Assembly (NCBI GenBank): GCA_017547285.1
Contig: JAFYQB010000148.1
Span: 1 to 64,000, forward strand
From: Clostridia bacterium
GTDB lineage: Bacteria; Bacillota; Clostridia; Christensenellales; Aristaeellaceae
Reading direction: 5' to 3'
Length of the DNA stretch: 64,000 bases
Under the pieces are notes generated by a model. It saw only the letters and a list, made by a program, of their open reading frames with translations. It was not told the DNA's origin and ran no database searches. Of the stretch, positions 7,437-16,113 are shown in pieces. Position numbers and translations under genes: made by a program. Numbering within the stretch: the stretch's first letter is position 1; every line of letters starts with the position of its first letter.

Positions 7437-9542
7437 TTATTTTTTTGGTGTAAATGTTATAAAGCCATCACGGTAATGCAAAACACCTGTAGAACCTTTT
7501 AAGTCTCCATTTTCAGCAACCAGTAATGCTTTGACGAGCTTTTCATTGATCACCGGACCGCCAATTTTGGAAACACAATCTTTCCAAATGGTGAACTTGC
7601 ACCCTTCACGCCAGTTCGAACAACCAAATGCTTTTTCATTTTCGGTAATCTGGCCTTCTTTGCATAGCGGACATGGAACATTGATTGAAGAAGAAACTTT
7701 ACGGCTCTTTCCTTTCCCCTTCCGCTCTTCATGTTCAAAATAGATCTCCGCAGCATTTTGCGCAGCATATTTCGTCAGAAAGGCAGCCAGTTTGCGGATT
7801 CCCTCCATAAAACGCTCACTATCGCCTTTGCCTTGTGCTATTTTCTCCAAAGCCTGCTCCCATTTACCCGTGGTTTCCGGCGAAGCGATTTCGGGCGGCA
7901 CCGCTTCAATCAAACGGACGCCCTTATCAGTAGCCAAGATGACTCTTCCTTTACGCTTTGCATATCCAACGGTGATCAAACGCTCAATAATTGCTGCACG
8001 TGTTGCCGGCGTGCCAAGAGAGCATCCTTTCATTTGCTCTCTCAGCATTTCATCTTCGATTCTGCGGCCTGCATGCTCCATCTCAGAAAGCAACGATGCA
8101 TCTGTGTGTTCTTTGGGCGGTTTGGTCTGATCCTTTTTGACAGTTGCCTTTTTGACAATGCGTTCATCGCCTTCTGCAAGCGGCGGCAGTGTGCTTTCTT
8201 CAGCAGTTTTTGTTTTCTTTTTGGGTTGGAGTTCTTTATAAACCTGTTTGAATCCTTCCTGCAGCACAACCGTACCATTCGAAACAAAGTTTTCACCGTT
8301 GACTTCCGTGATAACCTTCGTCGCATTGTATACATAAGGCGGATAAAACGCTGCAATAATCCGTCTTGCCACCAAATCAAACAGTTTCCTTTCATCGTCC
8401 GTAAGAGCAGATATATTCGCCTTGCGACCAGTAGGAATAATCGCATGATGATCTGTCAGCTTGGTATCATCAAATATACGCTTTGACTGCGGAATGGGCT
8501 GCGCAAGTACCAGAGCAGCAAGCTGCGAATAGGTTTCAGGAAGTGAAAGGAGCGCTTTTTTGACCGAGGGACCCATATCCCGAGAAAGATAACGACTGTC
8601 CGTACGGGGATAGGTGATCAGTTTATGTTTTTCATAGAGCGCTTGGGCTGTTTTCAACGTTTTATCTGCGGTAAAGCCAAGCATGCCTGAGGCTTCTCTC
8701 TGAAGCGTGGTCAAGTCATACAGCTGCGGCGGAAGCTCTCGTTTCTCATCACACTGTGCAGTTTTAACCTTTGCTCTCTGACCTTTGACTTTATCTGCAA
8801 TGGTTTTCGCACGTTCTTCCTGAAGAATGCGTCTGTCTCCATCTTTGGCTGGATCAAACCAAGTTCCCTGATAATCGCCAAAATCCGCCTGCACAGTATA
8901 AAATGGTTCGGTAGTAAAAGAATCAATTTCTTTACGACGTTTGACCAGAATCTGCAAAGTAGGCGTCTGTACACGACCCACCGAAAGAAGGGCATCATAG
9001 CGAAGGGTAAATGCACGGCTGGCATTCATGCCAACCAGCCAGTCAGCCTCCGAGCGGCAGCGTGCGCTTTCATACAAAGCATCATAATGGCTGCCCGGTT
9101 TCAAACTATTAAAACCCGCTCGGATGGCTTCATCTGTCATCGATGAAATCCATAAGCGCTCAAATGGCTTTTTGCACTCTGCCATATGATAGATATATCG
9201 AAAAATCAATTCGCCCTCACGGCCAGAGTCAGTGGCGCAAATCAAAGAATCCACGCCCTTGCTGTTCATTAATTTTTTGACTACAGAAAATTGTGATTTC
9301 GTTTTGGGCAGAATCTTTAATTCCATTTTTTCAGGAAGGATGGGAAGATCAGCTACACGCCAACGCTTATACCTTTCATCCAGTTCTTCCGGTTCTTTTA
9401 GACTAACCAGATGGCCAATTGCCCAGGTAATCAAATATTTCTGACTGCTGAGGTAACCTTCCATTTTTGTTTTAACCTCAAGCACGCGTGCAATATCCCG
9501 GGCAACAGAAGGTTTTTCTGCCACTATCAGTATTTGTCCCAT
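7437..9542 (-). CDS. topB: DNA topoisomerase III
   Basis: This type IA topoisomerase has about 701 residues from the chosen start. The Toprim domain begins with ILIVAEKPSVARDIARVL and includes CATDSGREGELIFRYI; the active-site tyrosine block is KHKLITYPRTDSRYLS. The C-terminal end has a CPLC...C...C zinc-ribbon-like segment. It decatenates replication intermediates in the cytoplasm. The first ATG (9551) overlaps the Shine-Dalgarno AGGTGA, whereas ATG 9542 lies ten bases downstream of it and begins the canonical MGQILIV, so 9542 is preferred. The gene appears to be monocistronic. Confidence 0.95.
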   Translation of the reverse strand: MGQILIVAEKPSVARDIARVLEVKTKMEGYLSSQKYLITWAIGHLVSLKEPEELDERYKRWRVADLPILPEKMELKILPKTKSQFSVVKKLMNSKGVDSLICATDSGREGELIFRYIYHMAECKKPFERLWISSMTDEAIRAGFNSLKPGSHYDALYESARCRSEADWLVGMNASRAFTLRYDALLSVGRVQTPTLQILVKRRKEIDSFTTEPFYTVQADFGDYQGTWFDPAKDGDRRILQEERAKTIADKVKGQRAKVKTAQCDEKRELPPQLYDLTTLQREASGMLGFTADKTLKTAQALYEKHKLITYPRTDSRYLSRDMGPSVKKALLSLPETYSQLAALVLAQPIPQSKRIFDDTKLTDHHAIIPTGRKANISALTDDERKLFDLVARRIIAAFYPPYVYNATKVITEVNGENFVSNGTVVLQEGFKQVYKELQPKKKTKTAEESTLPPLAEGDERIVKKATVKKDQTKPPKEHTDASLLSEMEHAGRRIEDEMLREQMKGCSLGTPATRAAIIERLITVGYAKRKGRVILATDKGVRLIEAVPPEIASPETTGKWEQALEKIAQGKGDSERFMEGIRKLAAFLTKYAAQNAAEIYFEHEERKGKGKSRKVSSSINVPCPLCKEGQITENEKAFGCSNWREGCKFTIWKDCVSKIGGPVINEKLVKALLVAENGDLKGSTGVLHYRDGFITFTPKK

Positions 9543-9578
9543 GGTAACCATTCACCTGCATTCATACAATTGCGATCC

Positions 9579-9587
9579 AGTATAGCA
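9579..9587 (-). promoter_or_regulatory. Extended -10 promoter of topB
   Basis: TGCTATACT on the minus strand (9587-9579), about 35 bases from the start. The -35 region (TAGAAA) is weak. Confidence 0.5.
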
Positions 9588-9613
9588 TGTTTACTGAAAA
9601 ATTTCTATAAAAA

Positions 9614-9640
9614 AGCTCTGAAAGCGATTCTTTCAGAGCT
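9614..9640 (-). terminator. Terminator of the DegV-family gene
   Basis: AGCTCTGAAAG (9614-9624) pairs perfectly with CTTTCAGAGCT (9630-9640). On the minus strand it is followed by TTTTTT. Confidence 0.9.
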
Positions 9641-9650
9641 TGAGCTACCA

Positions 9651-10484
9651 TCAGGCAATTTCAAAACCAATCAGCAAGCCGCCCTTTTCAGCATAAAAGC
9701 TGCACAGAGCCCCATTTTCGCCGATACGAATATCCGCTCCCGGGAATTGTTCAAGAATAGCCTCGCGCAGTTTGCCGGCAGCATCGGGATTTGAGCAATG
9801 GTCAATGCGCACTTTTCCTCCACAATAGCCACTTGCAGACAAATGCTTCATCAATTCAGGAATCAGCTTCTTTTCTCCGCGGGCTTTTCCAATCGGCTGC
9901 AAGGTGCCAACCTCGCTTGCTTTTCCAACGAGTCGAATTCCCAGCATTCCGGCAATCGCGGCAACGGCATTGGGAACACGACCGTTATTGGCAAGATTAT
10001 GAAGTGATTCCAGCGAAAACAAAAGTCTGGTTTTCTGCTGATAAGCCTTCACCTGTTCAACGATCGACTCAAAGGAGGTATTTTTCAATATCAATTCAGC
10101 GATTTTTTCTGCAAGCAAAGCCATTTCGCCGCCCGTAGACAAAGAGTCAAACACATGGACTTTACGCTCCGGATGCTGCTCCTGATAGGTACGTGCCGCA
10201 ACTTCTGCCGCATTATAACTGCCGGAAAGATTGCTGGTGATGGTCACACAATATACGTTATCCGCTTCAGCAAATGCATCCAAAAATTCGCCTACGCCAG
10301 GACAGGAAGTAGATGTTTTGCCCTTGTATTCTCCCAGGAAACGAACCATTTCCTGTACATCGTTTTTTTCGTCATCTACAAACTCTCTGTCGCCTGCAAG
10401 AATTTTAAGCGGTACGCTTACAAAATCAACATTTTCAAAGCAGTGCAGGTTTCCAGACGAATCCAATACAATTTTGCTGCTCAT
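9651..10484 (-). CDS. DegV family fatty-acid-binding protein
   Basis: This 277-residue protein has the DegV/FakB layout: N-terminal VLDSSGNL, the TSTSCPGVGEFLDAF block with the lipid-contacting TS motif, VYCVTITSNLSGSYNAA, VFDSLSTGGEM, and C-terminal GFEIA. FakB-type members carry fatty acids for phosphorylation by FakA; no fakA is nearby, so the partner is not shown. It is a cytoplasmic, single-gene unit with its own promoter, divergent from dus. Confidence 0.88.
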   Translation of the reverse strand: MSSKIVLDSSGNLHCFENVDFVSVPLKILAGDREFVDDEKNDVQEMVRFLGEYKGKTSTSCPGVGEFLDAFAEADNVYCVTITSNLSGSYNAAEVAARTYQEQHPERKVHVFDSLSTGGEMALLAEKIAELILKNTSFESIVEQVKAYQQKTRLLFSLESLHNLANNGRVPNAVAAIAGMLGIRLVGKASEVGTLQPIGKARGEKKLIPELMKHLSASGYCGGKVRIDHCSNPDAAGKLREAILEQFPGADIRIGENGALCSFYAEKGGLLIGFEIA

Positions 10485-10531
10485 ACCTTACTCCGATCTG
10501 TCATTTGTAACAGTCAAGTGCTGTCTTTGGT

Positions 10532-10560
10532 ACTATATCAGCTTTTCAGCATTCCGTCAA
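10532..10560 (-). promoter_or_regulatory. Promoter of the DegV-family gene
   Basis: Minus strand TTGACG (10560-10555), 17 bases and TATAGT (10537-10532). Confidence 0.65.
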
Positions 10561-10578
10561 GGGTTCTTGAAAAACCGA

Positions 10579-10607
10579 TTGACAGTTTTTTGTTTCCGGG
10601 TTAAAAT
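10579..10607 (+). promoter_or_regulatory. Promoter of dus
   Basis: TTGACA (10579-10584), 17 bases and TAAAAT (10602-10607), 37 bases before the start codon. Confidence 0.8.
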
Positions 10608-10644
10608 AACTACTCTAATTATACTTTATCCTTCAGGAGCTTTT

Positions 10645-11616
10645 ATGACGATTTATTTTGCACCATTGGAAGGCGTAACCGATGTCATTTACCGCCGGAC
10701 GCATGCTTCCTGTTTTTCGGGCGTTGACAAATATTTCATCCCGTTTGTCAGTCCTACCCATCATCTGGTTTTTACACCAAAGGAGAAGCGTGCCGTTTCG
10801 CCTGCTGAGAATACAGGTTTTAACGCAGTACCGCAAATCCTAAGCAAAAATGCCGAGCAATTTATATGGGCTGCTAAAGAGCTGCACGCACTTGGATATC
10901 AGGAGGTCAACCTGAATCTTGGCTGTCCTTCCGGAACCGTTACCAGTAAAGGCAAGGGTTCTGGCATGCTCCGTGATCTTGACACGCTGCGTAGTTTTCT
11001 GGATGAAATCTTTATGCACACACCTGTAAATATTTCCCTTAAAACACGCATCGGGTTCAGTGATATTGCTGAATGGTCACAAATATGGGATATCCTTTCC
11101 CAGTATCCCGCAAGCGAAGTGATCATTCATCCTCGCACCCGGCAACAGTTTTACAAAGGAAGCCCCTTCCACGATGCATATGCGCATGCGCTCCAAACAT
11201 CTTCCCAGCCATTGGTTTACAACGGCGATCTCTTTACAATTGATGATTGCCGCGCTTTAACGGAACGTTACCCGCAAACATCCGCGCTGATGCTTGGACG
11301 CGGTCTCCTCTCCTATCCAACGCTTGCTCAGGAACTGAAGGGTGGAGCAAAGCTGACGCGAGAAACGCTCCGTGACTTCCACGACCGACTTTACAATGCG
11401 TATTTGCAAAACGATCCAAAAAACGTTGCGCTCATACGTATGAGAGTCGTCATGAACCATCTGGCATGCTGTTTTACAGAGCCCGGGAAAGCATTGAAAA
11501 CAATACGCAAAGCCCAAAATGATAACGCTTATCTTCAGGCAATTCAGCAGCTTTTTGAAGAATACGATATGTGCGAAACACCTAGATATTATGGGCCTGA
11601 TGAACTGAATTTTTAA
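10645..11616 (+). CDS. dus: tRNA-dihydrouridine synthase family protein
   Basis: This 323-residue FMN TIM-barrel enzyme reduces uridine to dihydrouridine in tRNA D-loops. Motifs seen are APLEGVTD at the N-terminus, VNLNLGCPSGTVTSKGKGSGML containing the catalytic Cys, SLKTRIGF, IIHPRTRQQFYKG and LMLGRGLL. ATG 10645 has AGGAG six to ten bases upstream and begins the canonical barrel; the longer upstream frame runs antisense to the DegV gene and is not used. Substrate positions cannot be assigned from sequence. It is a single-gene unit with promoter and terminator. Confidence 0.93.
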   Translation: MTIYFAPLEGVTDVIYRRTHASCFSGVDKYFIPFVSPTHHLVFTPKEKRAVSPAENTGFNAVPQILSKNAEQFIWAAKELHALGYQEVNLNLGCPSGTVTSKGKGSGMLRDLDTLRSFLDEIFMHTPVNISLKTRIGFSDIAEWSQIWDILSQYPASEVIIHPRTRQQFYKGSPFHDAYAHALQTSSQPLVYNGDLFTIDDCRALTERYPQTSALMLGRGLLSYPTLAQELKGGAKLTRETLRDFHDRLYNAYLQNDPKNVALIRMRVVMNHLACCFTEPGKALKTIRKAQNDNAYLQAIQQLFEEYDMCETPRYYGPDELNF

Positions 11617-11619
11617 GCA

Positions 11620-11646
11620 AAGAAGCCGTCTGACCGACGGCTTCTT
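11620..11646. terminator. Bidirectional terminator between dus and the AI-2E-type gene
   Basis: AAGAAGCCGTC (11620-11630) and GACGGCTTCTT (11636-11646) form an 11-bp stem with a 5-base loop. T follows on the + side. Confidence 0.87.
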
Positions 11647-11651
11647 TCTGT

Positions 11652-12734
11652 TTATGCAACTGTTGCTTCGTTTCCTTCTCTTTTACGCTTGGTACGATAC
11701 ATAGCAGTCGTAACAGCTACGCAAACCGGCAGTGCAAACAAACCAACAACACCAAAAAGCTTGAGGCCTACCAGCATTGACACCAGCGTGGCAAGAGGAT
11801 GCAATCCAATCTGCTTGCCGACAATTTTTGGCTCAAGCGTTTGACGAATACCCGTAATTACAAGGTACAAAACAAGCAGTCCAACCGCTCGCACCCAATT
11901 TCCTACCAGTAAAGCCAAAAGCGCCCACGGAAGAACGATACCGCCTGTACCAAGAATAGGCATCAAATCAAAAATCGAAATAGTGACGGCAATCAGTACT
12001 GCATTTTTAACTCCCAAAATCAGGAATCCAATACTCAATTCTACAAAAGTAAGCAAGAACAGAAGTGAATAGGATTTGATATACACCGAAATCATCGTTT
12101 TGGTGTAATGCAGACTGGTAGAAAACAGCTCGCGCTTGCTGGCAGGAATCAGTTTCAGCAAAAACTTACAAATTTTCTCATAATCCAGCAGGACAAAGAA
12201 GGTTGAAATAACGGTGATCACAATCTGTACAATCAAACCCGGAATAGAAGTGGCGCAGTTGGTCACAAACACTACAGCCGTTTTGGAAAAATCCGTTACA
12301 AATTTACCAAGATTGCCTACAACGCTGCTGGTCAGAGAATCGATATAACTGGCCAGCTGTGTATCATAAGGTGTAACGGCCGTTTCCAGCCGGGTAGCCA
12401 TTGTGTCCAGAAAAGGCATGATCTGATTGCTGAACGTGGATGGAATCGAAGTCAGAATACTTCCCGCCTGATTGATCAGCTTGGATCCGGCAATCAGTAC
12501 GCCAATAAAAACCAGCGCATACAGAATGGAGCAAAACAGAATCGCTACAAGTCTGCGCAGGCTTTCACGTTTGAAGTGCATCATCCCGGTCAGCCAGTTG
12601 AACAGGCTGGCGACTGCAAACGCAATGATGAACGGCGTCAGGATCGGCAAAATATATTTACCAACCAGCAAAGCAATCGCGATTACAATACCATAAAAGA
12701 TGATATTGACAATAAAGCTTTTTTTAGCTTCCAT
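11652..12734 (-). CDS. AI-2E family transporter
   Basis: This 360-residue integral membrane protein has six to eight hydrophobic segments, the PxLTPFIIAFAVA segment near the N-terminus, and the C-terminal family block ILGTGGIVLPWALLALL followed by TLEPKIVGKQIGLHPL. The family (PF01594) includes putative exporters and the sporulation-associated YtvI. The name reflects TqsA; AI-2 transport is not implied here. The C-terminus is basic (KRKREG). ATG 12734 has GGAGGAA about ten bases upstream. Confidence 0.88.
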   Translation of the reverse strand: MEAKKSFIVNIIFYGIVIAIALLVGKYILPILTPFIIAFAVASLFNWLTGMMHFKRESLRRLVAILFCSILYALVFIGVLIAGSKLINQAGSILTSIPSTFSNQIMPFLDTMATRLETAVTPYDTQLASYIDSLTSSVVGNLGKFVTDFSKTAVVFVTNCATSIPGLIVQIVITVISTFFVLLDYEKICKFLLKLIPASKRELFSTSLHYTKTMISVYIKSYSLLFLLTFVELSIGFLILGVKNAVLIAVTISIFDLMPILGTGGIVLPWALLALLVGNWVRAVGLLVLYLVITGIRQTLEPKIVGKQIGLHPLATLVSMLVGLKLFGVVGLFALPVCVAVTTAMYRTKRKREGNEATVA

Positions 12735-12791
12735 AACAAACCCTTCCTCCGGAGGATATTGCTGTACATTGCATGCACGCTGTTATTGTTC

Positions 12792-12820
12792 AGTCTATCA
12801 CAGCTTTCCTTTAACTGCAA
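12792..12820 (-). promoter_or_regulatory. Promoter of the AI-2E family gene
   Basis: Minus strand TTGCAG (12820-12815), 17 bases and TAGACT (12797-12792), with TG one base upstream of the -10 box. Confidence 0.55.
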
Positions 12821-12846
12821 GCAACCAGAGACAAAAGATTCGTTGT

Positions 12847-13746
12847 TTACAATGTGGACATATCTGCCAGCATTGCTTCCACTTCAGCCGCAAACGGAAT
12901 AGAGCTGGACGCACCGGGTCGTGATACGCTTATTGCTGAAGCACACGCAGCTCTTTTCATGCATTCCTCCAATGAATAGCCCTGCGTGCAAGAAGCGATA
13001 AAATACCCTGTAAATGTGTCGCCGGCAGCAGTTGTATCCACCGCCTGTACAGAAAAAGCCTGCTGGGCAATCCTTTTAAGCGGCGTATCACATATTGCAC
13101 CCATTTCGCCAAGGGTAAGCACAATTTTTATCGAAGGATACCTCTTGCGCAAAACAGTCAGTATCCTTTGAGGATCAACTTCACCTGTCATTTGATAGCC
13201 CTCCACCTCATTGATGAATAACCATTCAACGAGGCTGAAATCAAGCTCATACAGTTTTTCTTCGAACGGCGAAGGGTTGAGCACAATACGCATTCCATGT
13301 TTGCCGGCTTGCTGCACCATTTCAGCAAGACAACTTACCTCGTTCTGCAAAACCAGCCAGTCTCCGCTTTGAAAACAGGAGATCGTTTCCCTTACCTGCT
13401 GAGAAGTAATCTCACGGTTGGATCCTCCATAAAGCAAAATAGCATTCTCTCCTGAAGGTGTCACCTGAATAACAGCATTCCCCTGAAGATGCTGGCTCTG
13501 TTTCAGCCAGGTAACATCCACATGGTCTTTTCGAAGCACATCAACAAGCATTTCACCACCCGAACCAACCATTCCGGCATGGCAAACATTTACGCCCGCC
13601 CGCGCCAGCGCAACACTCTGATTTAATCCCTTGCCGCCAGGCATTATTTCAACAGCAGAAGCCGCCATGGTTTCACCCGGGGCTAAAAAGTGCGGAACCT
13701 GATATACATAATCCAAATTCAAAGAACCAAAATTCAAAATTTTCAT
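12847..13746 (-). CDS. rbsK: Ribokinase-like PfkB family carbohydrate kinase
   Basis: This 299-residue kinase has the two PfkB signatures: the N-terminal sugar-binding GSLNLDYVYQVP and PGGKGLNQSVALARAG, and the C-terminal ATP/anion-hole block DTTAAGDTFTGYF with the catalytic Asp. It would phosphorylate ribose or a similar sugar at the terminal hydroxyl. There is no linked sugar transporter, so the substrate is uncertain. AAAGGA is eight bases upstream of ATG 13746. Two GATATTC repeats (13769-13775 and 13793-13799) upstream could be operators. Confidence 0.85.
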   Translation of the reverse strand: MKILNFGSLNLDYVYQVPHFLAPGETMAASAVEIMPGGKGLNQSVALARAGVNVCHAGMVGSGGEMLVDVLRKDHVDVTWLKQSQHLQGNAVIQVTPSGENAILLYGGSNREITSQQVRETISCFQSGDWLVLQNEVSCLAEMVQQAGKHGMRIVLNPSPFEEKLYELDFSLVEWLFINEVEGYQMTGEVDPQRILTVLRKRYPSIKIVLTLGEMGAICDTPLKRIAQQAFSVQAVDTTAAGDTFTGYFIASCTQGYSLEECMKRAACASAISVSRPGASSSIPFAAEVEAMLADMSTL

Positions 13747-13869
13747 TTTTATATCCTTTCGACATTTCGATATTCAAAGGAAACCATATTTGGATATTCC
13801 ATATTTTCTCGTATTTTCCTGCATAATATACCAGTGTCACTGAGATACAAAATTTTCACCATTCAAGTA

Positions 13870-13898
13870 TTGCTTTTTTATTTTTTCTTTGCTATAAT
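13870..13898 (+). promoter_or_regulatory. Promoter of tRNA-Ala
   Basis: TTGCTT (13870-13875), 17 bases and TATAAT (13893-13898), with TG extending the -10 box; 30 bases before the tRNA. Confidence 0.75.
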
Positions 13899-13927
13899 AT
13901 CATTCGCTGGTTGAAACGCTGGCACAT

Positions 13928-14003
13928 GGGGCATTAGCACAGTTGGTAGCGCGCTACATTCGCATTGTAGAGGTCACCGGTTCGAATCCGGTATGCTCCA
14001 CCA
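13928..14003 (+). tRNA. tRNA-Ala (anticodon CGC)
   Basis: A 76-nucleotide cloverleaf including an encoded CCA. The acceptor GGGGCAT pairs with ATGCTCC and contains the G3-U70 pair that marks alanine tRNAs. The anticodon stem CTACA/TGTAG encloses TTCGCAT, giving CGC, which reads GCG. The T-arm is ACCGG-TTCGAAT-CCGGT. The D-stem GCAC/GCGC has one A-C mismatch. A strong terminator follows immediately, so it is transcribed alone. Confidence 0.95.
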
Positions 14004-14005
14004 CA

Positions 14006-14046
14006 TCATCACCTAGTTTTTGATACAAACTGGGTGATGAATTTTT
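14006..14046 (+). terminator. Terminator of tRNA-Ala
   Basis: A 14-bp stem, TCATCACCTAGTTT (14006-14019) with AAACTGGGTGATGA (14027-14040) and one G-T pair, is followed by TTTTTT. Confidence 0.92.
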
Positions 14047-14054
14047 TATACTTC

Positions 14055-14098
14055 AAAGGCTCAGAAATCTTGTAATCACAGGGCTTCTGAGCCTTTTT
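14055..14098 (+). terminator. Second hairpin with T-tract after tRNA-Ala
   Basis: AAAGGCTCAGAA (14055-14066) pairs perfectly with TTCTGAGCCTTT (14085-14096), followed by TTCT. It lies 15 bases after the first terminator and may be a backup or the terminator of a lost gene. Confidence 0.65.
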
Positions 14099-14511
14099 CT
14101 ATTTTGGGGATGGGGTAATCTTCTCCCCAGACAATGAGTTTTTCTGCTCTTATTTCGATCGGAAGCGAAACACTAAGGTTTTTGTTTTACCCTATGACTG
14201 ATACAGTTACACACAAGAACACATAATCACACACTCGCCCACACAAGAAAACGAAACCCGTACTTATCCGGTCAATTCTTCCCTTAAACGGGAAATAACA
14301 ATCACACGGTAATGGATTCATTGACTGATGTTCCTTGTTTATGGTACTGTTTCTTGCTTGGATGGTATAGTGGATTGGGAATGCTTGTGGTGATCAGGGG
14401 TGATCCATCAGATCGTAAAAAATGCACTTGCTGACCATCTCTGTGACGGTGAGCAAGTGCGTTTTCTGCTTCGCCTGATAAATGGAAATTGACTAACCCA
14501 AAGATGATGAG
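14099..14511. other. Gene-poor stretch with one hairpin
   Basis: About 410 bases with no supportable coding region on either strand. It contains a hairpin, GCACTTGCT (14424-14432) with AGCAAGTGC (14452-14460), followed by GTTTT, which looks like a terminator with no gene in front of it. Next to a tRNA and a decayed gene, it looks like eroded sequence. No copy of the tRNA 3' end was seen. Confidence 0.5.
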
Positions 14512-15116
14512 TCAGCCTTTCTGTGCACGCAATACCATGCGTTGTCCGATCTCATATGTTCTTTGCAAATCGATTGGAAATTATTTCTCGCTGATCGGCT
14601 TTCGTTCTTCATTGGTCCGAAATCCATCATACTTATCATAATCATACTGGTATGTTCCATAGGCGGTCATCGTCTCAAAGGAGCCAAACGTCCGCTTGAA
14701 CAGCCTGGAAGAAGTTGCATTATGACCGGAATTATATCCCAGGTCATCCATACCAAGATCATAAATTGTAGCGAAAGGCTTTTGATAAGGACAATCGCGA
14801 AACAGGAATGGATAGCTCAGCCGTTCCACAAAGGCCCGCATCACGGCGGTATCCGTCCCATTGTAGATGGGCGAACCCAGGATGACACCATCTGCCTTTC
14901 GAATCTTCTCAAGCACTTGCTGAAGTTCTTCCGGATAACTGCACATAGCCATTGCCTTGTCCTTGCGCTTACAGGCAGGGCAACTGTAGCAGCCCTAAAA
15001 TCATAATCGTAAAGAGGATCAATTCTGTGTCAGCGCCGCTTTTTTCGGCCTCCCTCTAAAGCTCTGGCAGTGTTCCTGTTCTTACGGGGGCTTCCGTTAA
15101 TCGCTAAAATGTACAT
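14512..15116 (-). pseudogene. Decayed flavodoxin-like NAD(P)H oxidoreductase gene
   Basis: Joining frames on the minus strand restores a protein of about 195-200 residues of the flavodoxin-like FMN reductase family. Segments in order are the start MYILAINGSPRKNRNTA (ATG 15116, AAAGGA nine bases upstream), SGADTELI, LYDYDFR, GCYSCPACKRKDKAM, ADGVILGSPIYNGTDTAVMRAF, and after a TAA at 14583-14581 the in-frame tail FPIDLQRTYEIGQRMVLR. Frame changes are needed near 15045, 15015 and 14996. At least three frameshifts plus one nonsense codon show that the gene is dead. The 123-codon open stretch 14581-14952 is only its surviving middle. Confidence 0.85.
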
Positions 15117-15173
15117 TGCCACAAATCCTTTCTGTCACTGAACTCAGCATTCTGTGAAGGTGTAGATTTTGCT

Positions 15174-15359
15174 TTATGATTTATGATCACGCCATGCCTT
15201 GAAAAAATGAACCATCACCGGAATATATGTACCTGCAAAGACAATACCTGCAACAACGGCTACTGCAGTTTCTGCTTCAGAGGGGACAAGAATACCAAAT
15301 AGAATGCCCAGACTGATCAAGCAGAATTTGATCATTGAAAAATGCTGCCATTTCAGCAA
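15174..15359 (-). CDS. Small hydrophobic protein, unrecognised
   Basis: A 61-codon open frame beginning with TTG at 15359; an internal ATG at 15335 would give 53 residues. Two hydrophobic stretches (FCLISLGILFGILVP and AVAVVAGIVFAGTYIPVMV) are followed by a basic tail (KAWRDHKS), as in small membrane proteins. No convincing Shine-Dalgarno sequence precedes either start. It lies 57 bases upstream of the dead flavodoxin gene on the same strand and may itself be a remnant. Confidence 0.4.
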   Translation of the reverse strand: MLKWQHFSMIKFCLISLGILFGILVPSEAETAVAVVAGIVFAGTYIPVMVHFFKAWRDHKS

Positions 15360-15410
15360 TGCAATATACTAATTCGCAAATTCAAACAAAATAAGCGTTC
15401 CGTGCTCCAA

Positions 15411-15440
15411 AAACCCTTCGACATTTTGTCGAAGGGTTTT
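15411..15440. terminator. Bidirectional terminator after the SDR gene
   Basis: AAACCCTTCGACA (15411-15423) pairs perfectly with TGTCGAAGGGTTT (15427-15439) around a TTT loop, with A before and T after. Confidence 0.9.
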
Positions 15441-15459
15441 TACGTATGAATATAATGGC

Positions 15460-16113
15460 TCAATCTTTCCAGACAAAATGGTAATTGATCGCTTCTCCTC
15501 CATCCACCAAAATGTTCTGACCTGTGCAGAAGGTGTTGGTTACCGTCAGGAAATACGCCCATTCGGCAATTTCTTCTGTGGTGGCCCAGCGTTTGAGTGG
15601 CGTTTCTTCCATAATTTGAGCCCACAGTTCGGGGTCATCCATCACGCACTGATTCAGTGGTGTCAGCACGCCGCCGGGATCAAGGCTGTTGCAGGTTGCG
15701 CCGTAGGGAGCGATGCGCATGGCCACGTTCTTGGTATAAGCAAGCACGCCGCCCTTACTGGCACAATATTCGGGGAATTCTGCGCCGGTGTGACCGCTGG
15801 CGGATCCTATGTTCAGCACGGATTTGATCTGGGGCTGAATGCCGTAGGTTTCTGTAATGTGAATCAGTGCTTTCAGGTTAATGCCGATATCATCCTCATT
15901 CTGGGTACCTGCATTGTTGATCAGAATCTGTACACCGCTGATTTGAGGCAGATGTTCTCTATCGCGCACATCACACACATAGTGGGTGTATGCAGGATGG
16001 CCTATGCTCTGCTGCATACGGTCGATCCCGGTTACTTCATGGCCGTTTTTGAGAAAAAGTTCAGCAATAGCCTTGCCAATTCCCTGACTGGTTCCAGTAA
16101 TCAATACGTTCAT
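15460..16113 (-). CDS. SDR family NAD(P)-dependent oxidoreductase
   Basis: This 217-residue short-chain dehydrogenase has the cofactor motif TGTSQGIG at residues 6-13, the NNAG motif, the active-site Ser in NIGSASG and the YCASK catalytic Tyr/Lys block, ending with ILVDGG. It is shorter than typical SDRs (about 250). The substrate is unknown. Its ATG (16113) overlaps the stop codon of the upstream VUT gene by four bases (ATGA), so the two are co-translated. Confidence 0.88.
   Translation of the reverse strand: MNVLITGTSQGIGKAIAELFLKNGHEVTGIDRMQQSIGHPAYTHYVCDVRDREHLPQISGVQILINNAGTQNEDDIGINLKALIHITETYGIQPQIKSVLNIGSASGHTGAEFPEYCASKGGVLAYTKNVAMRIAPYGATCNSLDPGGVLTPLNQCVMDDPELWAQIMEETPLKRWATTEEIAEWAYFLTVTNTFCTGQNILVDGGEAINYHFVWKD

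Noticed and set aside
13928-15116. Integrated element at tRNA-Ala with attachment sites
   Set aside because: No second copy of the tRNA 3' end was found, and no integrase or relaxase fragment is visible; only the setting is suggestive.
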